Part shown: positions 31,733-40,891 of the stretch, in pieces | Position numbering within the stretch: position 1 is the first letter of the stretch | Layout of the letters: each line of letters opens with the position of its first letter | From: Oscillospiraceae bacterium | GTDB taxonomy: Bacteria > Bacillota > Clostridia > Oscillospirales > Oscillospiraceae | Reading direction: 5' to 3' | DNA length: 64,000 nucleotides | NCBI GenBank assembly: GCA_017415425.1 | Contig: JAFQGT010000016.1 | Location: forward strand, 62,001-126,000 | The notes under the pieces: model-generated | The model's input: only the letters and a program-made list of their open reading frames with translations | Database searches by the model: none | What the model was told of the DNA's origin: nothing | Program-made: the position numbers and the translations under genes

Positions 31733-33118
31733 TTAGAAACGGAAATAGATAAACGGGTTGTAGCTCTGGCTGACCAATGCAGCCACACACAGGAGCATCA
31801 GCACAGCGCATACGCCGATGGCCGCATACTGACCCCAGGACTTCTCCCGAATCTTTCTGTAAGCGAGCACGCCTGCAGGGGTTGCCGCAATGGCGCTGAC
31901 CAACATAAGCGGCAGGTATGCCAGAATATGGTTTATGCCCGTCACCGGCGTTGCCGACAGGGAGAAAGCTTTGGCAAGGAAGTTGCCCAGCGCGCCCATA
32001 TCCTCAAAATAGAACAAACTCCAACCCAGCAGAACGATAACCATCGTGTACAGGTGGTTAACTACCGCAGGTGTCTTCTTCAGCACCTTCAGCAGCACAA
32101 CCTTTTCCAAAATCAGCAGGATTCCGTAGTACAGACCCCACAGCAGGAAGTTCCAGCTGGCGCCGTGCCACAGGCCCGTCAGACCCCATACGATCAGCAG
32201 ATTCAGGATCTGCCGCTTGATACCCTTGCGGTTACCGCCCAAAGGAATGTACACATACTCCCGGAACCAGGTGGATAGAGAAATGTGCCAGCGCCGCCAG
32301 AATTCCGTGACGCTCTTGGAAATGTAGGGATAGTCGAAATTGATCAGGAACTCAAAGCCCAACATTCTGCCAAGGCCAATTGCCATATCCGAGTAGCCGG
32401 AGAAGTCAAAATACAGTTGCAGGGCGTAGGCCGCCATACCCACCCAAGCACCCAGTGTGCCGGGCTGAGCCTGCAACTCCTGCCACAAAGCACCCATTTG
32501 GTTGGCCAGCAGCACCTTTTTTGCCAAACCAACGACGAACATCCGGATGCCGGATGCAAACTTCGTCATATTCTCCCGGCGGCTTTGCAGCTGCTGGGCA
32601 ACATCGGCGTACCGCACGATCGGGCCGGCGATCAGCTGAGGAAACAGCGTCACATAGGTGCCAAAGGTAATGGGGTTCTTCTGCACCGGAGCATCATCCC
32701 GATAGACATCGATGATGTAGCTCATCGACTGAAATACATAGAAAGAGATGCCGATTGGTAGGGTAATTTCCGGCACTTTCACCGCGGAAAGGAACGGCAA
32801 CACCGCCTGTAGGCTTTCCATCACGAAGCCGGCGTACTTGAAAAAGCCCAAAATTAACAGGTTTGCGGCTATGCCTGCAGCCAGCACTGCCTTAGCACTT
32901 TTTTGCTGCGCTTTCCGCTTCCAAACCCACGCGCCAAACACATAGTTAAGCAAAATGGTAGCAACCATCAGCACCACATATACCGGTTCGCCCCAGCCGT
33001 AGAAGATCAGGCTCACCACAAACAGGGTTAGATTCCGCAGCTTCCGGGGAGACAGGTAGTACAGCATCAGTACGATCGGCAGATAAAAATATAAGAAAAC
33101 ATTGCTGGAAAACAGCAC
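31733..33118 (-). CDS. MBOAT family O-acyltransferase
   Basis: 461 residues, about eleven membrane helices. The AlgI/DltB signature is present: WRRWHISLSTWFREYVYIPL (about 281-300) and the catalytic His in LTGLWHGASWNF (about 324). It is thought to pass acetyl groups across the membrane to a surface polymer with the downstream DHHW protein. A second similar pair lies at 50107-52609. Confidence 0.92.
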   Translation of the reverse strand: MLFSSNVFLYFYLPIVLMLYYLSPRKLRNLTLFVVSLIFYGWGEPVYVVLMVATILLNYVFGAWVWKRKAQQKSAKAVLAAGIAANLLILGFFKYAGFVMESLQAVLPFLSAVKVPEITLPIGISFYVFQSMSYIIDVYRDDAPVQKNPITFGTYVTLFPQLIAGPIVRYADVAQQLQSRRENMTKFASGIRMFVVGLAKKVLLANQMGALWQELQAQPGTLGAWVGMAAYALQLYFDFSGYSDMAIGLGRMLGFEFLINFDYPYISKSVTEFWRRWHISLSTWFREYVYIPLGGNRKGIKRQILNLLIVWGLTGLWHGASWNFLLWGLYYGILLILEKVVLLKVLKKTPAVVNHLYTMVIVLLGWSLFYFEDMGALGNFLAKAFSLSATPVTGINHILAYLPLMLVSAIAATPAGVLAYRKIREKSWGQYAAIGVCAVLMLLCVAALVSQSYNPFIYFRF

Positions 33119-33143
33119 AGATGATTCCTCCTATAGCGCGCGT

Positions 33144-33182
33144 CAGCCTTTTCCGATGCCGAACCGGCAGAGGAAAAGGCTG
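33144..33182. repeat. Intergenic hairpin
   Basis: CAGCCTTTTCC / GGAAAAGGCTG with inner GCCG-AAC-CGGC, between the DUF4358 gene and the MBOAT gene. No T run, so more likely an mRNA structure. Confidence 0.6.
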
Positions 33183-33206
33183 CACACGGTTTACTGATCG
33201 CTTATT

Positions 33207-33674
33207 TTAGAACACGTTCGCCATTGCTTCCGAGTCGGGAGACACAAACAACGCGATAAAATTCCCTTTTTGCACCAGCTGCGCTTTCTCAACCACAGCA
33301 TACTGCTGGGGAGAGTACTCTTTGCTCTCCTCGCCCTTTTTCTGCAGGCGTTTGTTTGCCAGCTCCATCAGCCGGCTGGCAGCAGCTTCGTCTGTCGCTT
33401 CCAGCAGCCAGATCTCATCGGTCCGCAGGCTGTCGGCACAAATGGCTACCACCGCCTGTTTCACATCCTCCTGGCGGATGCCGCAGTAGTCCAACATCAT
33501 ACCCGCGTCCAATTTCAGCATTTCGGGCATTTGCACGGTCTGCTGCACTTTCTCATACATCTGCGTCATATCTGTGACGGTAGGGGTGTCGTTCTTCCCT
33601 GCCGGTTCATTTCCGCAGGCCGCCAGCGACAGCGCTGTCAGCAGTGCGAGGCAAAACACAATCATTCTTTTCAT
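33207..33674 (-). CDS. DUF4358 lipoprotein
   Basis: 155 residues. Signal peptide with lipobox LSLAAC (Cys at residue 20), then a DUF4358 domain of unknown function typical of Clostridia, often found with sugar-polymer acetylation genes as here. ATG 33674 is preceded by GAGGAGA. It lies 11 bp downstream of the SGNH lipoprotein gene, same strand. Confidence 0.8.
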   Translation of the reverse strand: MKRMIVFCLALLTALSLAACGNEPAGKNDTPTVTDMTQMYEKVQQTVQMPEMLKLDAGMMLDYCGIRQEDVKQAVVAICADSLRTDEIWLLEATDEAAASRLMELANKRLQKKGEESKEYSPQQYAVVEKAQLVQKGNFIALFVSPDSEAMANVF

Positions 33675-33685
33675 AGTATCTCCTC

Positions 33686-34678
33686 TCACAGACCCAAGTG
33701 GTCTTTCAGAATATCCAGCCACAGCTTGCAGGCTGCGTCGGTAAAGTGCACATAGGCATCCGAGCAGTACTTCTCAGCCAGGCCGTTATTGGAGTCCTTG
33801 AAATACGGTGCCAGGTTAATAAACTCACAGCCGTTGGCGCTGGCAAATTCCGCCAGACGCACATTATAGGCGTCCATATTCTTGTTGTTTAGGTCGCCGA
33901 TCTGGCCGGCAGTGTAAATGGGTGTACCGGACTGAATATAGATAGCAATATCCGGGTTTTTGCTGCGAATATTATCCACCAGCTTGGCCCAGTTTTCCAT
34001 CGTCTTGTTGATGCCCCACAGAGCAATATCGTTCATACCCAGCTGGATAAACACCTTTTTCGCGCCGCAGGCTGCCAGCGCATCTTGAGGTGTCATATCC
34101 TGTCCCTGATAGCTCAAATACATCGAATTATGCACTGCGTGGGAAACAGAATAGCTGCCCTGGCACAGGAAGGTTACCTTTCCCATACGGCCGGTAGCCA
34201 TATGGTAGTTACGCAGCTTCAGTGTTACCGAGTCGCCGATGAAGGCTGCATCGGACAGGAACTCTGCCAGTGCTGCGTAGTCTCCATCAGAGGCCGGAGG
34301 ATCTGCCACTGCAGGAGGAACCTGGGTAGGCTCTGTGGGCTGGGGTACGGGGGTATAATAGGTCTCCTCGGTGGGATCCAGCGTGCGGTCTTCAGTAGGT
34401 TCCTCGGTGGGTTCTTCCGTAGGTTCTTCTGTGGATTCTTCGGTGGGATCCTCAGTAGATTCTTCCGTGGGATCTTCAGAAGGCTCTGTATCGGTAGCAT
34501 CCGTTGCGTCGGTAGCATCTGTTACCTCAGAAGCATCCGTTTCCTGTGTTCCGGTAGAGCCGTCGGTTTGGGATGCCGTAGTATCGCTGGGTTCTGTAGC
34601 ATTATCTTTGCCGCAACCTACCAGCAGCAAGCTGATCACCAACAGCAGGCAGACAAGTACATTCCATATCATTTTCAT
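33686..34678 (-). CDS. SGNH/GDSL hydrolase-type lipoprotein
   Basis: 330 residues. Lipobox LLLVGC (Cys at 22), a low-complexity linker (25-120) of Ser/Thr/Asp and Glu/Pro/Thr with PTEE(S/P) tandem units, then an SGNH hydrolase domain: AFIGDSVT (nucleophile Ser), QLGMNDI (Asn), and the C-terminal DAYVHFTD (Asp and His). Probably an esterase or acetyltransferase acting on a surface polymer, held away from the membrane by the linker. ATG 34678 follows GGGAGGG. Confidence 0.87.
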   Translation of the reverse strand: MKMIWNVLVCLLLVISLLLVGCGKDNATEPSDTTASQTDGSTGTQETDASEVTDATDATDATDTEPSEDPTEESTEDPTEESTEEPTEEPTEEPTEDRTLDPTEETYYTPVPQPTEPTQVPPAVADPPASDGDYAALAEFLSDAAFIGDSVTLKLRNYHMATGRMGKVTFLCQGSYSVSHAVHNSMYLSYQGQDMTPQDALAACGAKKVFIQLGMNDIALWGINKTMENWAKLVDNIRSKNPDIAIYIQSGTPIYTAGQIGDLNNKNMDAYNVRLAEFASANGCEFINLAPYFKDSNNGLAEKYCSDAYVHFTDAACKLWLDILKDHLGL

Positions 34679-34765
34679 AGGATTCCCTCCCAGTATCTTT
34701 TTATCTGTTTTATTATAGTGGTTGTCTTGGTTTTTTTCAACATATTTCTTTCTTTTGCAACATAA

Positions 34766-34793
34766 AGCGGTGCGTTCTTCAGAACGCACCGCT
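34766..34793. terminator. Terminator between sugar transferase and SGNH genes
   Basis: 13-bp stem AGCGGTGCGTTCT / AGAACGCACCGCT; short T-rich flank on the minus strand. Confidence 0.7.
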
Positions 34794-34797
34794 CATA

Positions 34798-35448
34798 TTA
34801 TACCGCACCTTTTCCGGTCAATACCACCCGGATGGTCATAAGTATGATTTTTAGGTCTGTCCACAGACTTCTTTCCCGAATGTACCGCATATCCTCTTCC
34901 ACCCACTGGTCAAAATTGTGATTATCGCTGCGACCACAGCACTCGTGATAGCAGGCAAGGCCGGTCTTCACATCCAGCCGGTGCCGCTGATAAGGTGTGT
35001 ACTCCGCTACCTCCCGGGGCAGGGGAGGACGGGGTCCGATGATGGTCATATCGCCCTTGATGATGTTCACCAGCTGGGGCAATTCATCTATACTGGTTTT
35101 GCGGATAAACTTGCCGATCTTGGTGATTCTGGGATCATCTGCGATCTTAAAGGCAGGGCCTTCCATCTCGTTTTGATCCATCAGCTGATCCAGCATCTGG
35201 TCGGCATTTACACACATAGAGCGGAATTTGTACATACCAAACTCTTTGCCGTTTTTGGTCAGCCGCGTCTGTTTATAGATGGGCGAACCGCCGTCGTGGG
35301 CTTTGATGGCGATGGCCACCACCAAAAGCAGGGGACTTAATACGATCAGTGCAAAAACACTTAAAATCAGATCAAAAAAACGTTTAAAAAAATCATATAC
35401 AGGCTTGGGTTTTGTACCCTCATAAACTCTTTCTGCTACCGTCTGCAT
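34798..35448 (-). CDS. Undecaprenyl-phosphate sugar transferase (PglC/WcaJ-like)
   Basis: 216 residues. An N-terminal membrane hairpin (about 24-48) is followed by the bacterial sugar transferase domain: KFRSM (about 73), the catalytic Asp-Glu in RKTSIDELPQ, and IIGPRPPL. It attaches the first sugar phosphate to the lipid carrier for a surface polysaccharide or glycan. ATG 35448 follows GGAG. No glycosyltransferase cluster is adjacent, but the acetylation genes downstream fit a surface glycan. Confidence 0.9.
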   Translation of the reverse strand: MQTVAERVYEGTKPKPVYDFFKRFFDLILSVFALIVLSPLLLVVAIAIKAHDGGSPIYKQTRLTKNGKEFGMYKFRSMCVNADQMLDQLMDQNEMEGPAFKIADDPRITKIGKFIRKTSIDELPQLVNIIKGDMTIIGPRPPLPREVAEYTPYQRHRLDVKTGLACYHECCGRSDNHNFDQWVEEDMRYIRERSLWTDLKIILMTIRVVLTGKGAV

Positions 35449-35560
35449 ATTTATTTCTCCTATGTTTCTTCTTTTTCTTATGCATTTGACCCCATTATAC
35501 CAATATTGCCGCTGTTTTGCAAGTCCATTTTCTGTCATCATAACCATAGGCTGCAAAAAC

Positions 35561-35588
35561 CGCAGGCGCACCCAAAGGTGCGCCTGCG
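35561..35588 (-). terminator. Terminator of the housekeeping operon
   Basis: 12-bp stem CGCAGGCGCACC / GGTGCGCCTGCG, 4-base loop, TTTTT on the minus strand, 6 bp after the rnc stop. Confidence 0.9.
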
Positions 35589-35594
35589 AAATCG

Positions 35595-36278
35595 TTATTT
35601 TTCTGGGAACAGCTGCTCCATCGCCGCACGGGCGGCATCTTGCTCAGCCCGCTTTTTGCTGGAACCTGCACCCTTGCCCACAACCTTGCCATTGAGGAAT
35701 ACTTCCACAAAAAACTGCTTGTCGTGATCCGGGCCGTCCTCACCTACCAGTGTATAACTGAGCTGCTGATTTTTCTTCTGCTGCACCAGTTCCTGCAGAG
35801 CGGTCTTATAGTCCTGATTCTGCAGCCGTTCGGAAGGCACATTGGTCAGAATAAATCGCAGGATGATCCCTTCCGCTGCGGCCATTCCGCCGTCCAGGAA
35901 GCTGGCTGCGATCACTGATTCCATCGCATCCGCCAGAATGGATGCCCGGTTTCTGCCGCCGCCCTGTTCTTCACCGTGACCCAGCAGCAGATGCTTTCCC
36001 AGATCCACCTTAGCGGCAACCTTGGCCAAGCTGGTTTCACAGACCATATCCGCACGCATTCTTGTCAGCTCACCCTCCGGGCGATCGGGAAAGTTTCGGT
36101 ACAAATGCTCCGCCACCACCATACCCAGAATGGAATCCCCCAGAAACTCCAGCCGCTCATTGCTGCGCAAGCTGTTATGCCAGCGCTCATTGGCATAGGA
36201 GGAATGGGTTAGGGCATTTTGCAGCAGCGTGATATTATGAAACCGATAGCCGATAGCCGCTTCCAGATCCTTAATCAT
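35595..36278 (-). CDS. rnc: Ribonuclease III
   Basis: 227 residues. Cuts double-stranded RNA in rRNA and mRNA maturation. The catalytic signature NERLEFLGDSILG is at about 40-52 and the second acidic site in ADAMESVIAASFLDGG near 117. A dsRNA-binding domain fills the last ~70 residues (GKGAGSSKKRAEQDAA). Starts inside the end of plsX (8-base overlap) with a GAGGAG site. Confidence 0.95.
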   Translation of the reverse strand: MIKDLEAAIGYRFHNITLLQNALTHSSYANERWHNSLRSNERLEFLGDSILGMVVAEHLYRNFPDRPEGELTRMRADMVCETSLAKVAAKVDLGKHLLLGHGEEQGGGRNRASILADAMESVIAASFLDGGMAAAEGIILRFILTNVPSERLQNQDYKTALQELVQQKKNQQLSYTLVGEDGPDHDKQFFVEVFLNGKVVGKGAGSSKKRAEQDAARAAMEQLFPEK

Positions 36279-37305
36279 CCGAATTCTCCTCTTTTGCCAA
36301 TGCCTGCAGACTTTGCTCGAGTTCTGCGGAAAAATCGTTCTTTGCCGCATCCACGGCCTGACGGACAGCGTGATAGAAGGCCACATCGTCAGAAGAACCG
36401 TGAGCCTTGATCACCGGCTTGCGAATACCCAAAAACTGCGTGCCGCCGGTGAGCCGATAGTCCAGAAGGCCGGTGATATGCCGGATGCCGGACTTGCAGA
36501 ACAGGGCGCCCAGCATTGTCAGCACATTTTTCTTAAACATCCGCTTCAGCAAGCTTCCCATAAACATCGCCGTGCCCTCAATAGACTTGAGCAATACATT
36601 GCCGGAGAAGCCATCGCAGACCACCACATCCACCATTCCCAAGGGCACATCCCGCGCCTCGGCATTGCCTATAAAGTTGATAAGGCCCTTGTTGTGGGCA
36701 TCGGTCAGAAGGGCATAAGCCACCTTCTGCAGCGGTGTACCCTTGGTATCCTCCGCACCGATGTTCAGTAGACCCACCTTGGGATTTTCCACCCCTAAGT
36801 ACTTTTTGGCATACAGCGAGCCAATCACGCCGAACTGCAGCAAAAACTCCGAACTGCACTCAGCATTGGCGCCGCAATCCAAAATCACCGTCTTGCCCCC
36901 TGCTTTATTGGGAACAACAGGACCCATCGCAGCCCGGCGGATGCCCTTGACCCGCTTGACGATCAAAGTTGCGCCGGTAAGCAGCGCGCCGGTGGAGCCG
37001 GCGGAGATAAAAGCATCTCCCTGACCATCTGATAGCATTTTCAGACCCAGCATCATAGAGGAGTCCTTATGCTTTCTCACCGCGGCGGTGGGATCCTCAT
37101 GAATATCCACTACATCCTCGGCGTTAACCAGTTCCACGCCCTGAGGCAAATTATCAATGCCGTTGTCACTGAGCGCCTTCAAAATCTCTGCGCCGCGACC
37201 AACCAATGTGATCTGGACACCAAAATCCTTGGCTGCCCGGACAGCACCCAAAACCGGTGCCAAAGGCGCATTGTCGCCGCCCATTGCGTCAAGAATAATC
37301 TTCAT
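36271..37305 (-). CDS. plsX: Phosphate acyltransferase PlsX
   Basis: 344 residues. Makes acyl-phosphate from acyl-ACP for phospholipid synthesis. N-terminal MKIILDAMGGDNAP and the later GSTGALL and CDGFSGNV blocks are diagnostic. acpP, commonly between plsX and rnc, is absent here; the two overlap instead. Confidence 0.95.
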   Translation of the reverse strand: MKIILDAMGGDNAPLAPVLGAVRAAKDFGVQITLVGRGAEILKALSDNGIDNLPQGVELVNAEDVVDIHEDPTAAVRKHKDSSMMLGLKMLSDGQGDAFISAGSTGALLTGATLIVKRVKGIRRAAMGPVVPNKAGGKTVILDCGANAECSSEFLLQFGVIGSLYAKKYLGVENPKVGLLNIGAEDTKGTPLQKVAYALLTDAHNKGLINFIGNAEARDVPLGMVDVVVCDGFSGNVLLKSIEGTAMFMGSLLKRMFKKNVLTMLGALFCKSGIRHITGLLDYRLTGGTQFLGIRKPVIKAHGSSDDVAFYHAVRQAVDAAKNDFSAELEQSLQALAKEENSDD

Positions 37306-37322
37306 TGCCGCACCTCTTTCTC

Positions 37323-38627
37323 TTATAAACCTGCCTGTACCATTTCCTCAATGATCGCCAAAGAGCGATTGGCAATGGCCAGATTTTTTTCTGCTTTCTT
37401 CCGGATCCGTTGCTCCAAGGGCGCTACGATGCTGAAATTCACATTCATAGGCTGGAAATTTTCGATCCGTTCATCGCTGATATACAGACCCAGCGCGCCG
37501 ATAGCCGTCTCCTTGGGGAAATCGGGCACTTCCCTGCCCTGCACCTTGGCCGCCATAGCGATGCTGGCCAACATACCGGACGCAGCGCTTTCCACATACC
37601 CCTCCACGCCGGTCATCTGCCCGGCAAAGGCAACCAGAGGATCGCGGCGGTCGGCATAGTACCGATCCAGCAGCTTGGGGCTCTGCAGGAAGGTATTCTG
37701 GTGCATCACACCGTAGCGGACAAACTCCGCATTCTTCAGTGCTGGGATCATAGAGAACACCCGCTTTTGCTCACCAAACTTCAAATGGGTCTGGAAACCC
37801 ACCAGATTGTACACGCTCTTGGCGGCATTGTCCTGCCGCAGCTGGACCACCGCGTAGGGCTCCTTGCCGGTCTTGGGATCTACCAAACCCACCGGCTTTA
37901 ACGGGCCGTAGCGCAAGGTATCCTGACCCCGACGGGCCATCACCTCCACCGGCATACAGCCTTCAAAGACCCGCTTGTCTTCAAAGCCGTGAACCTCCGC
38001 TTCTTCGGCGGAGATCAATTCCTTCAGAAATGCCTCATACTGCTCCTTGTTCATGGCGCAGTTTACATAATCCGGCGTTCCCCGATCATACCGGCTCTGC
38101 CACCAAGCTTCCTCCATATCCACAGACTCTGCGGTCACCAGCGGCGCCGCCGCATCAAAGAAATGCAGATAGCCGGTACCGAAGTACTCGCCGATAGCCT
38201 TGGACATATCGTCGGAGGTCAGTGGGCCTGTGGCGATAATCACAGGGCCTTCCGGCACCTGGGTGATCTCCTCCGCCACCACGGTAATATTGGGATGATT
38301 GCGGGTCTTCTCCGTAACCAAATCGGAAAATCCCTGCCGATCCACCGCCAGACAGCCGCCTGCCTCCACGCGGGTGGCATCGGCGCAGGCGATGATCAGG
38401 CTACCCAGCCGGCGCATCTCCTCTTTTAGAAGACCTACAGCGTTTTCCAGCTTATCGCCCCGCAGGGAATTGGAGCAAACCAGTTCGGCAAAGGTATCCA
38501 CGTGGTGAGCAGGACTCTTCTTGTGGGGCTTCATCTCATAAAGCACCACCGAGATGCCCCGCTGCGCCAGCTGCCAGGCCGCTTCCGCGCCGGCAAGACC
38601 GGCACCGATGACTTTTACAGTTGCCAC
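37323..38627 (-). CDS. trmFO: Methylenetetrahydrofolate--tRNA-(uracil-5-)-methyltransferase
   Basis: 434 residues. FAD- and folate-dependent enzyme that makes T54 in tRNA. The N-terminal dinucleotide-binding VIGAGLAGAEAAWQLAQ and the FAELVCSNSLRGD block are typical. Two bases separate it from the topA stop, a common clostridial pairing. Confidence 0.95.
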   Translation of the reverse strand: MATVKVIGAGLAGAEAAWQLAQRGISVVLYEMKPHKKSPAHHVDTFAELVCSNSLRGDKLENAVGLLKEEMRRLGSLIIACADATRVEAGGCLAVDRQGFSDLVTEKTRNHPNITVVAEEITQVPEGPVIIATGPLTSDDMSKAIGEYFGTGYLHFFDAAAPLVTAESVDMEEAWWQSRYDRGTPDYVNCAMNKEQYEAFLKELISAEEAEVHGFEDKRVFEGCMPVEVMARRGQDTLRYGPLKPVGLVDPKTGKEPYAVVQLRQDNAAKSVYNLVGFQTHLKFGEQKRVFSMIPALKNAEFVRYGVMHQNTFLQSPKLLDRYYADRRDPLVAFAGQMTGVEGYVESAASGMLASIAMAAKVQGREVPDFPKETAIGALGLYISDERIENFQPMNVNFSIVAPLEQRIRKKAEKNLAIANRSLAIIEEMVQAGL

Positions 38628-38629
38628 GG

Positions 38630-40873
38630 TTATGCCTCCTTGCTCTTGGCGGTCTTCTTTGCCGCGGTTTTTTTCTTGGTTGTTTTTTTTGCCGTCTTCT
38701 TGGCGGCAGGCTTACTCTCCGGCGCTGCGCCTTCAGGCAGCACCTCGCCGGGTTCTGCGGTGCTTACAGACTTCTTCTTATAGTAACCCCGCTTATCCTC
38801 CGGCAGGAAGTTCTCGCAAGCTCCATTTACACAGAAAGGCTTGTTCCGACCCCGACCGGACTTCTTGAACATGGTCTGTCCGCACTTGGGACAATCCTCC
38901 GCTGTGGGGATATCCCAAGTCATAAATCCGCAATCCGCGCCCCGCTCGCAAGCATAGTAAGCATAGCCCCGCTTGGATTTGCGCTTGAGGATGGTGCTGC
39001 CGCACTTGGGGCAGCGACCGGGCATCTTCTCCACGATGGGTTTGGTGTTGGTGCAGGTGGGGAAACCGGGACAAGCCAGGAATTTGCCGAACCGACCGAT
39101 CTTCACCACCATATTTCTGCCACAGATCTCGCAGATCTCCTCAGTGACCTCCTCGGGCACTTTCAAACGGACACCCTCCAGGGCAGACTCCGCCTCTACC
39201 ATTTCCTTGTGGAAACCTTTATAGAAATCGGCAAGGACAGCTTTCCATTCCTGGTTGCCTGCCTCCACCTCGTCCAGCCGGGTCTCCATATTGGCGGTAA
39301 ACTCCGCGTCGATGATATCCGTGAACCGCTCCATCATCAGGCTGTTGACCACCTCGCCCAGGGCTGTAGGCTGCAGGCGCTTGTCTACCTTATTGACATA
39401 CTCTCTGTCCTGAATGGTGGACACGATGGTGGCATAGGTGGAGGGACGGCCAACACCCTTTTCCTCCATCGCCTTCACAAGGCTTGCCTCGGTATACCGG
39501 GCGGGAGGCTGGGTGAAATGCTGTTCCTGCTTCAACTCTGTCATATTCGCAAGCTCACCCTCCTGCAGATCTGGCAGGGGGCTGCCCACGGCCTCGACCT
39601 CCTCATCCCGCCCCTCTTCATAGACGGCCAGGAATCCGGAGAACTTGACGCTCTGGTGGGTGGAGCGGAACATATGACCGGCGCACATCGTGTCGATGGT
39701 CACAGTATCATAAACGGCGCTTGCCATCTGGGTTGCCAAGAAACGGCTCCAGATCAGCTTATACAACCGATACTGCTCCCGGGTCAGGCTGCTTTGAATC
39801 CGTTCCGGATCCAGCTCCACGTGGGTGGGACGGATGGCCTCGTGGGCATCCTGGGCGCTGGATTTGGTCTTAAAGGTATGGAATTTACCATAATAATAAT
39901 CTTTTCCGTACCGGGTCTTAATAAAGTCTGCTGCAGCGGCCATAGCCTCATCGGACAGCCGCAGAGAATCGGTACGCATATAAGTGATCAGACCCAAAGT
40001 GCCCTCGCCGGCCACATCCACGCCCTCATAGAGCTGCTGGGCAACGGCCATGGTGCGCTTGGGGGTCATATTCAGCTTCCGGGACGCCTCCTGCTGCAAG
40101 GTAGAGGTGGTAAAAGGAGGCGCGGCGGTACGCTTTTTATCGGCTCTCTTCACACCGGTAACAGTAAAGGTCTTGCCGGTAATGTCGACAATGATCTGCT
40201 GAACCTGCTCCTGGGTTTCCAGCTCACGCTTTTTATCCTCTCCGTGATAACGGGCAAGGAACATACCAGGCTTACCAATCCGGCTGAGTTTCACATCCAA
40301 TGACCAGTATTCTTTGGGAATAAAGGCGCGGATCTCATTTTCTCTGTCCACCACAAACCGGGTGGCAACCGATTGGACTCTGCCTGCTGACAGACCGCGG
40401 CGAACCTTCTTCCACAACAGCGGTGAAAGCTGATAGCCTACGATTCTGTCCAGAATCCGGCGTGCCTGTTGGGCATCCACCAGACACTGGTCAATGGCTC
40501 TGGGATTGGCAATAGATTCTTTGACTACCTTCTGGGTGATCTCGTTAAAGGTGACTCTGCGAGTCTTCTCCTCCGGCAACGCCAGCAATTCTTTCAGATG
40601 CCAGGAGATCGCTTCACCCTCTCGGTCCGGGTCAGTTGCCAGATATACCATATCCGCCTTTCTGGCTGCCTTGCGCAGATCGTCAATGATCTCGCTTTTG
40701 GCGCTCAAGGCGATATACTCCGGGTCAAAACTGTCCAGATTCACACCCATCGTGCTCTTTGGCAGATCCCGCAGGTGGCCCATACTGGCCTTGACAGTAT
40801 ACTCCGGACCTAAATATTTGGATATCGTCTTCGCCTTGGAGGGCGACTCCACGATGACAAGATTGGAACTCAT
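38630..40873 (-). CDS. topA: DNA topoisomerase I
   Basis: 747 residues, type IA. Toprim domain at the N-terminus (VIVESPSKAKTI; ATDPDREGEAISWHL) and the active-site Tyr in ITYMRTDSLRLS (about 300). Three C-terminal Cys4 zinc segments (CEICGRNMVVKIGRFGKFLACPG region, then CPKCGSTILKRK, then CPKCGQTMF). A Lys/Ala-rich tail closes the protein. Relaxes negative supercoils. Confidence 0.96.
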   Translation of the reverse strand: MSSNLVIVESPSKAKTISKYLGPEYTVKASMGHLRDLPKSTMGVNLDSFDPEYIALSAKSEIIDDLRKAARKADMVYLATDPDREGEAISWHLKELLALPEEKTRRVTFNEITQKVVKESIANPRAIDQCLVDAQQARRILDRIVGYQLSPLLWKKVRRGLSAGRVQSVATRFVVDRENEIRAFIPKEYWSLDVKLSRIGKPGMFLARYHGEDKKRELETQEQVQQIIVDITGKTFTVTGVKRADKKRTAAPPFTTSTLQQEASRKLNMTPKRTMAVAQQLYEGVDVAGEGTLGLITYMRTDSLRLSDEAMAAAADFIKTRYGKDYYYGKFHTFKTKSSAQDAHEAIRPTHVELDPERIQSSLTREQYRLYKLIWSRFLATQMASAVYDTVTIDTMCAGHMFRSTHQSVKFSGFLAVYEEGRDEEVEAVGSPLPDLQEGELANMTELKQEQHFTQPPARYTEASLVKAMEEKGVGRPSTYATIVSTIQDREYVNKVDKRLQPTALGEVVNSLMMERFTDIIDAEFTANMETRLDEVEAGNQEWKAVLADFYKGFHKEMVEAESALEGVRLKVPEEVTEEICEICGRNMVVKIGRFGKFLACPGFPTCTNTKPIVEKMPGRCPKCGSTILKRKSKRGYAYYACERGADCGFMTWDIPTAEDCPKCGQTMFKKSGRGRNKPFCVNGACENFLPEDKRGYYKKKSVSTAEPGEVLPEGAAPESKPAAKKTAKKTTKKKTAAKKTAKSKEA

Positions 40874-40891
40874 AGTTTCCTCCGCTGTTGA

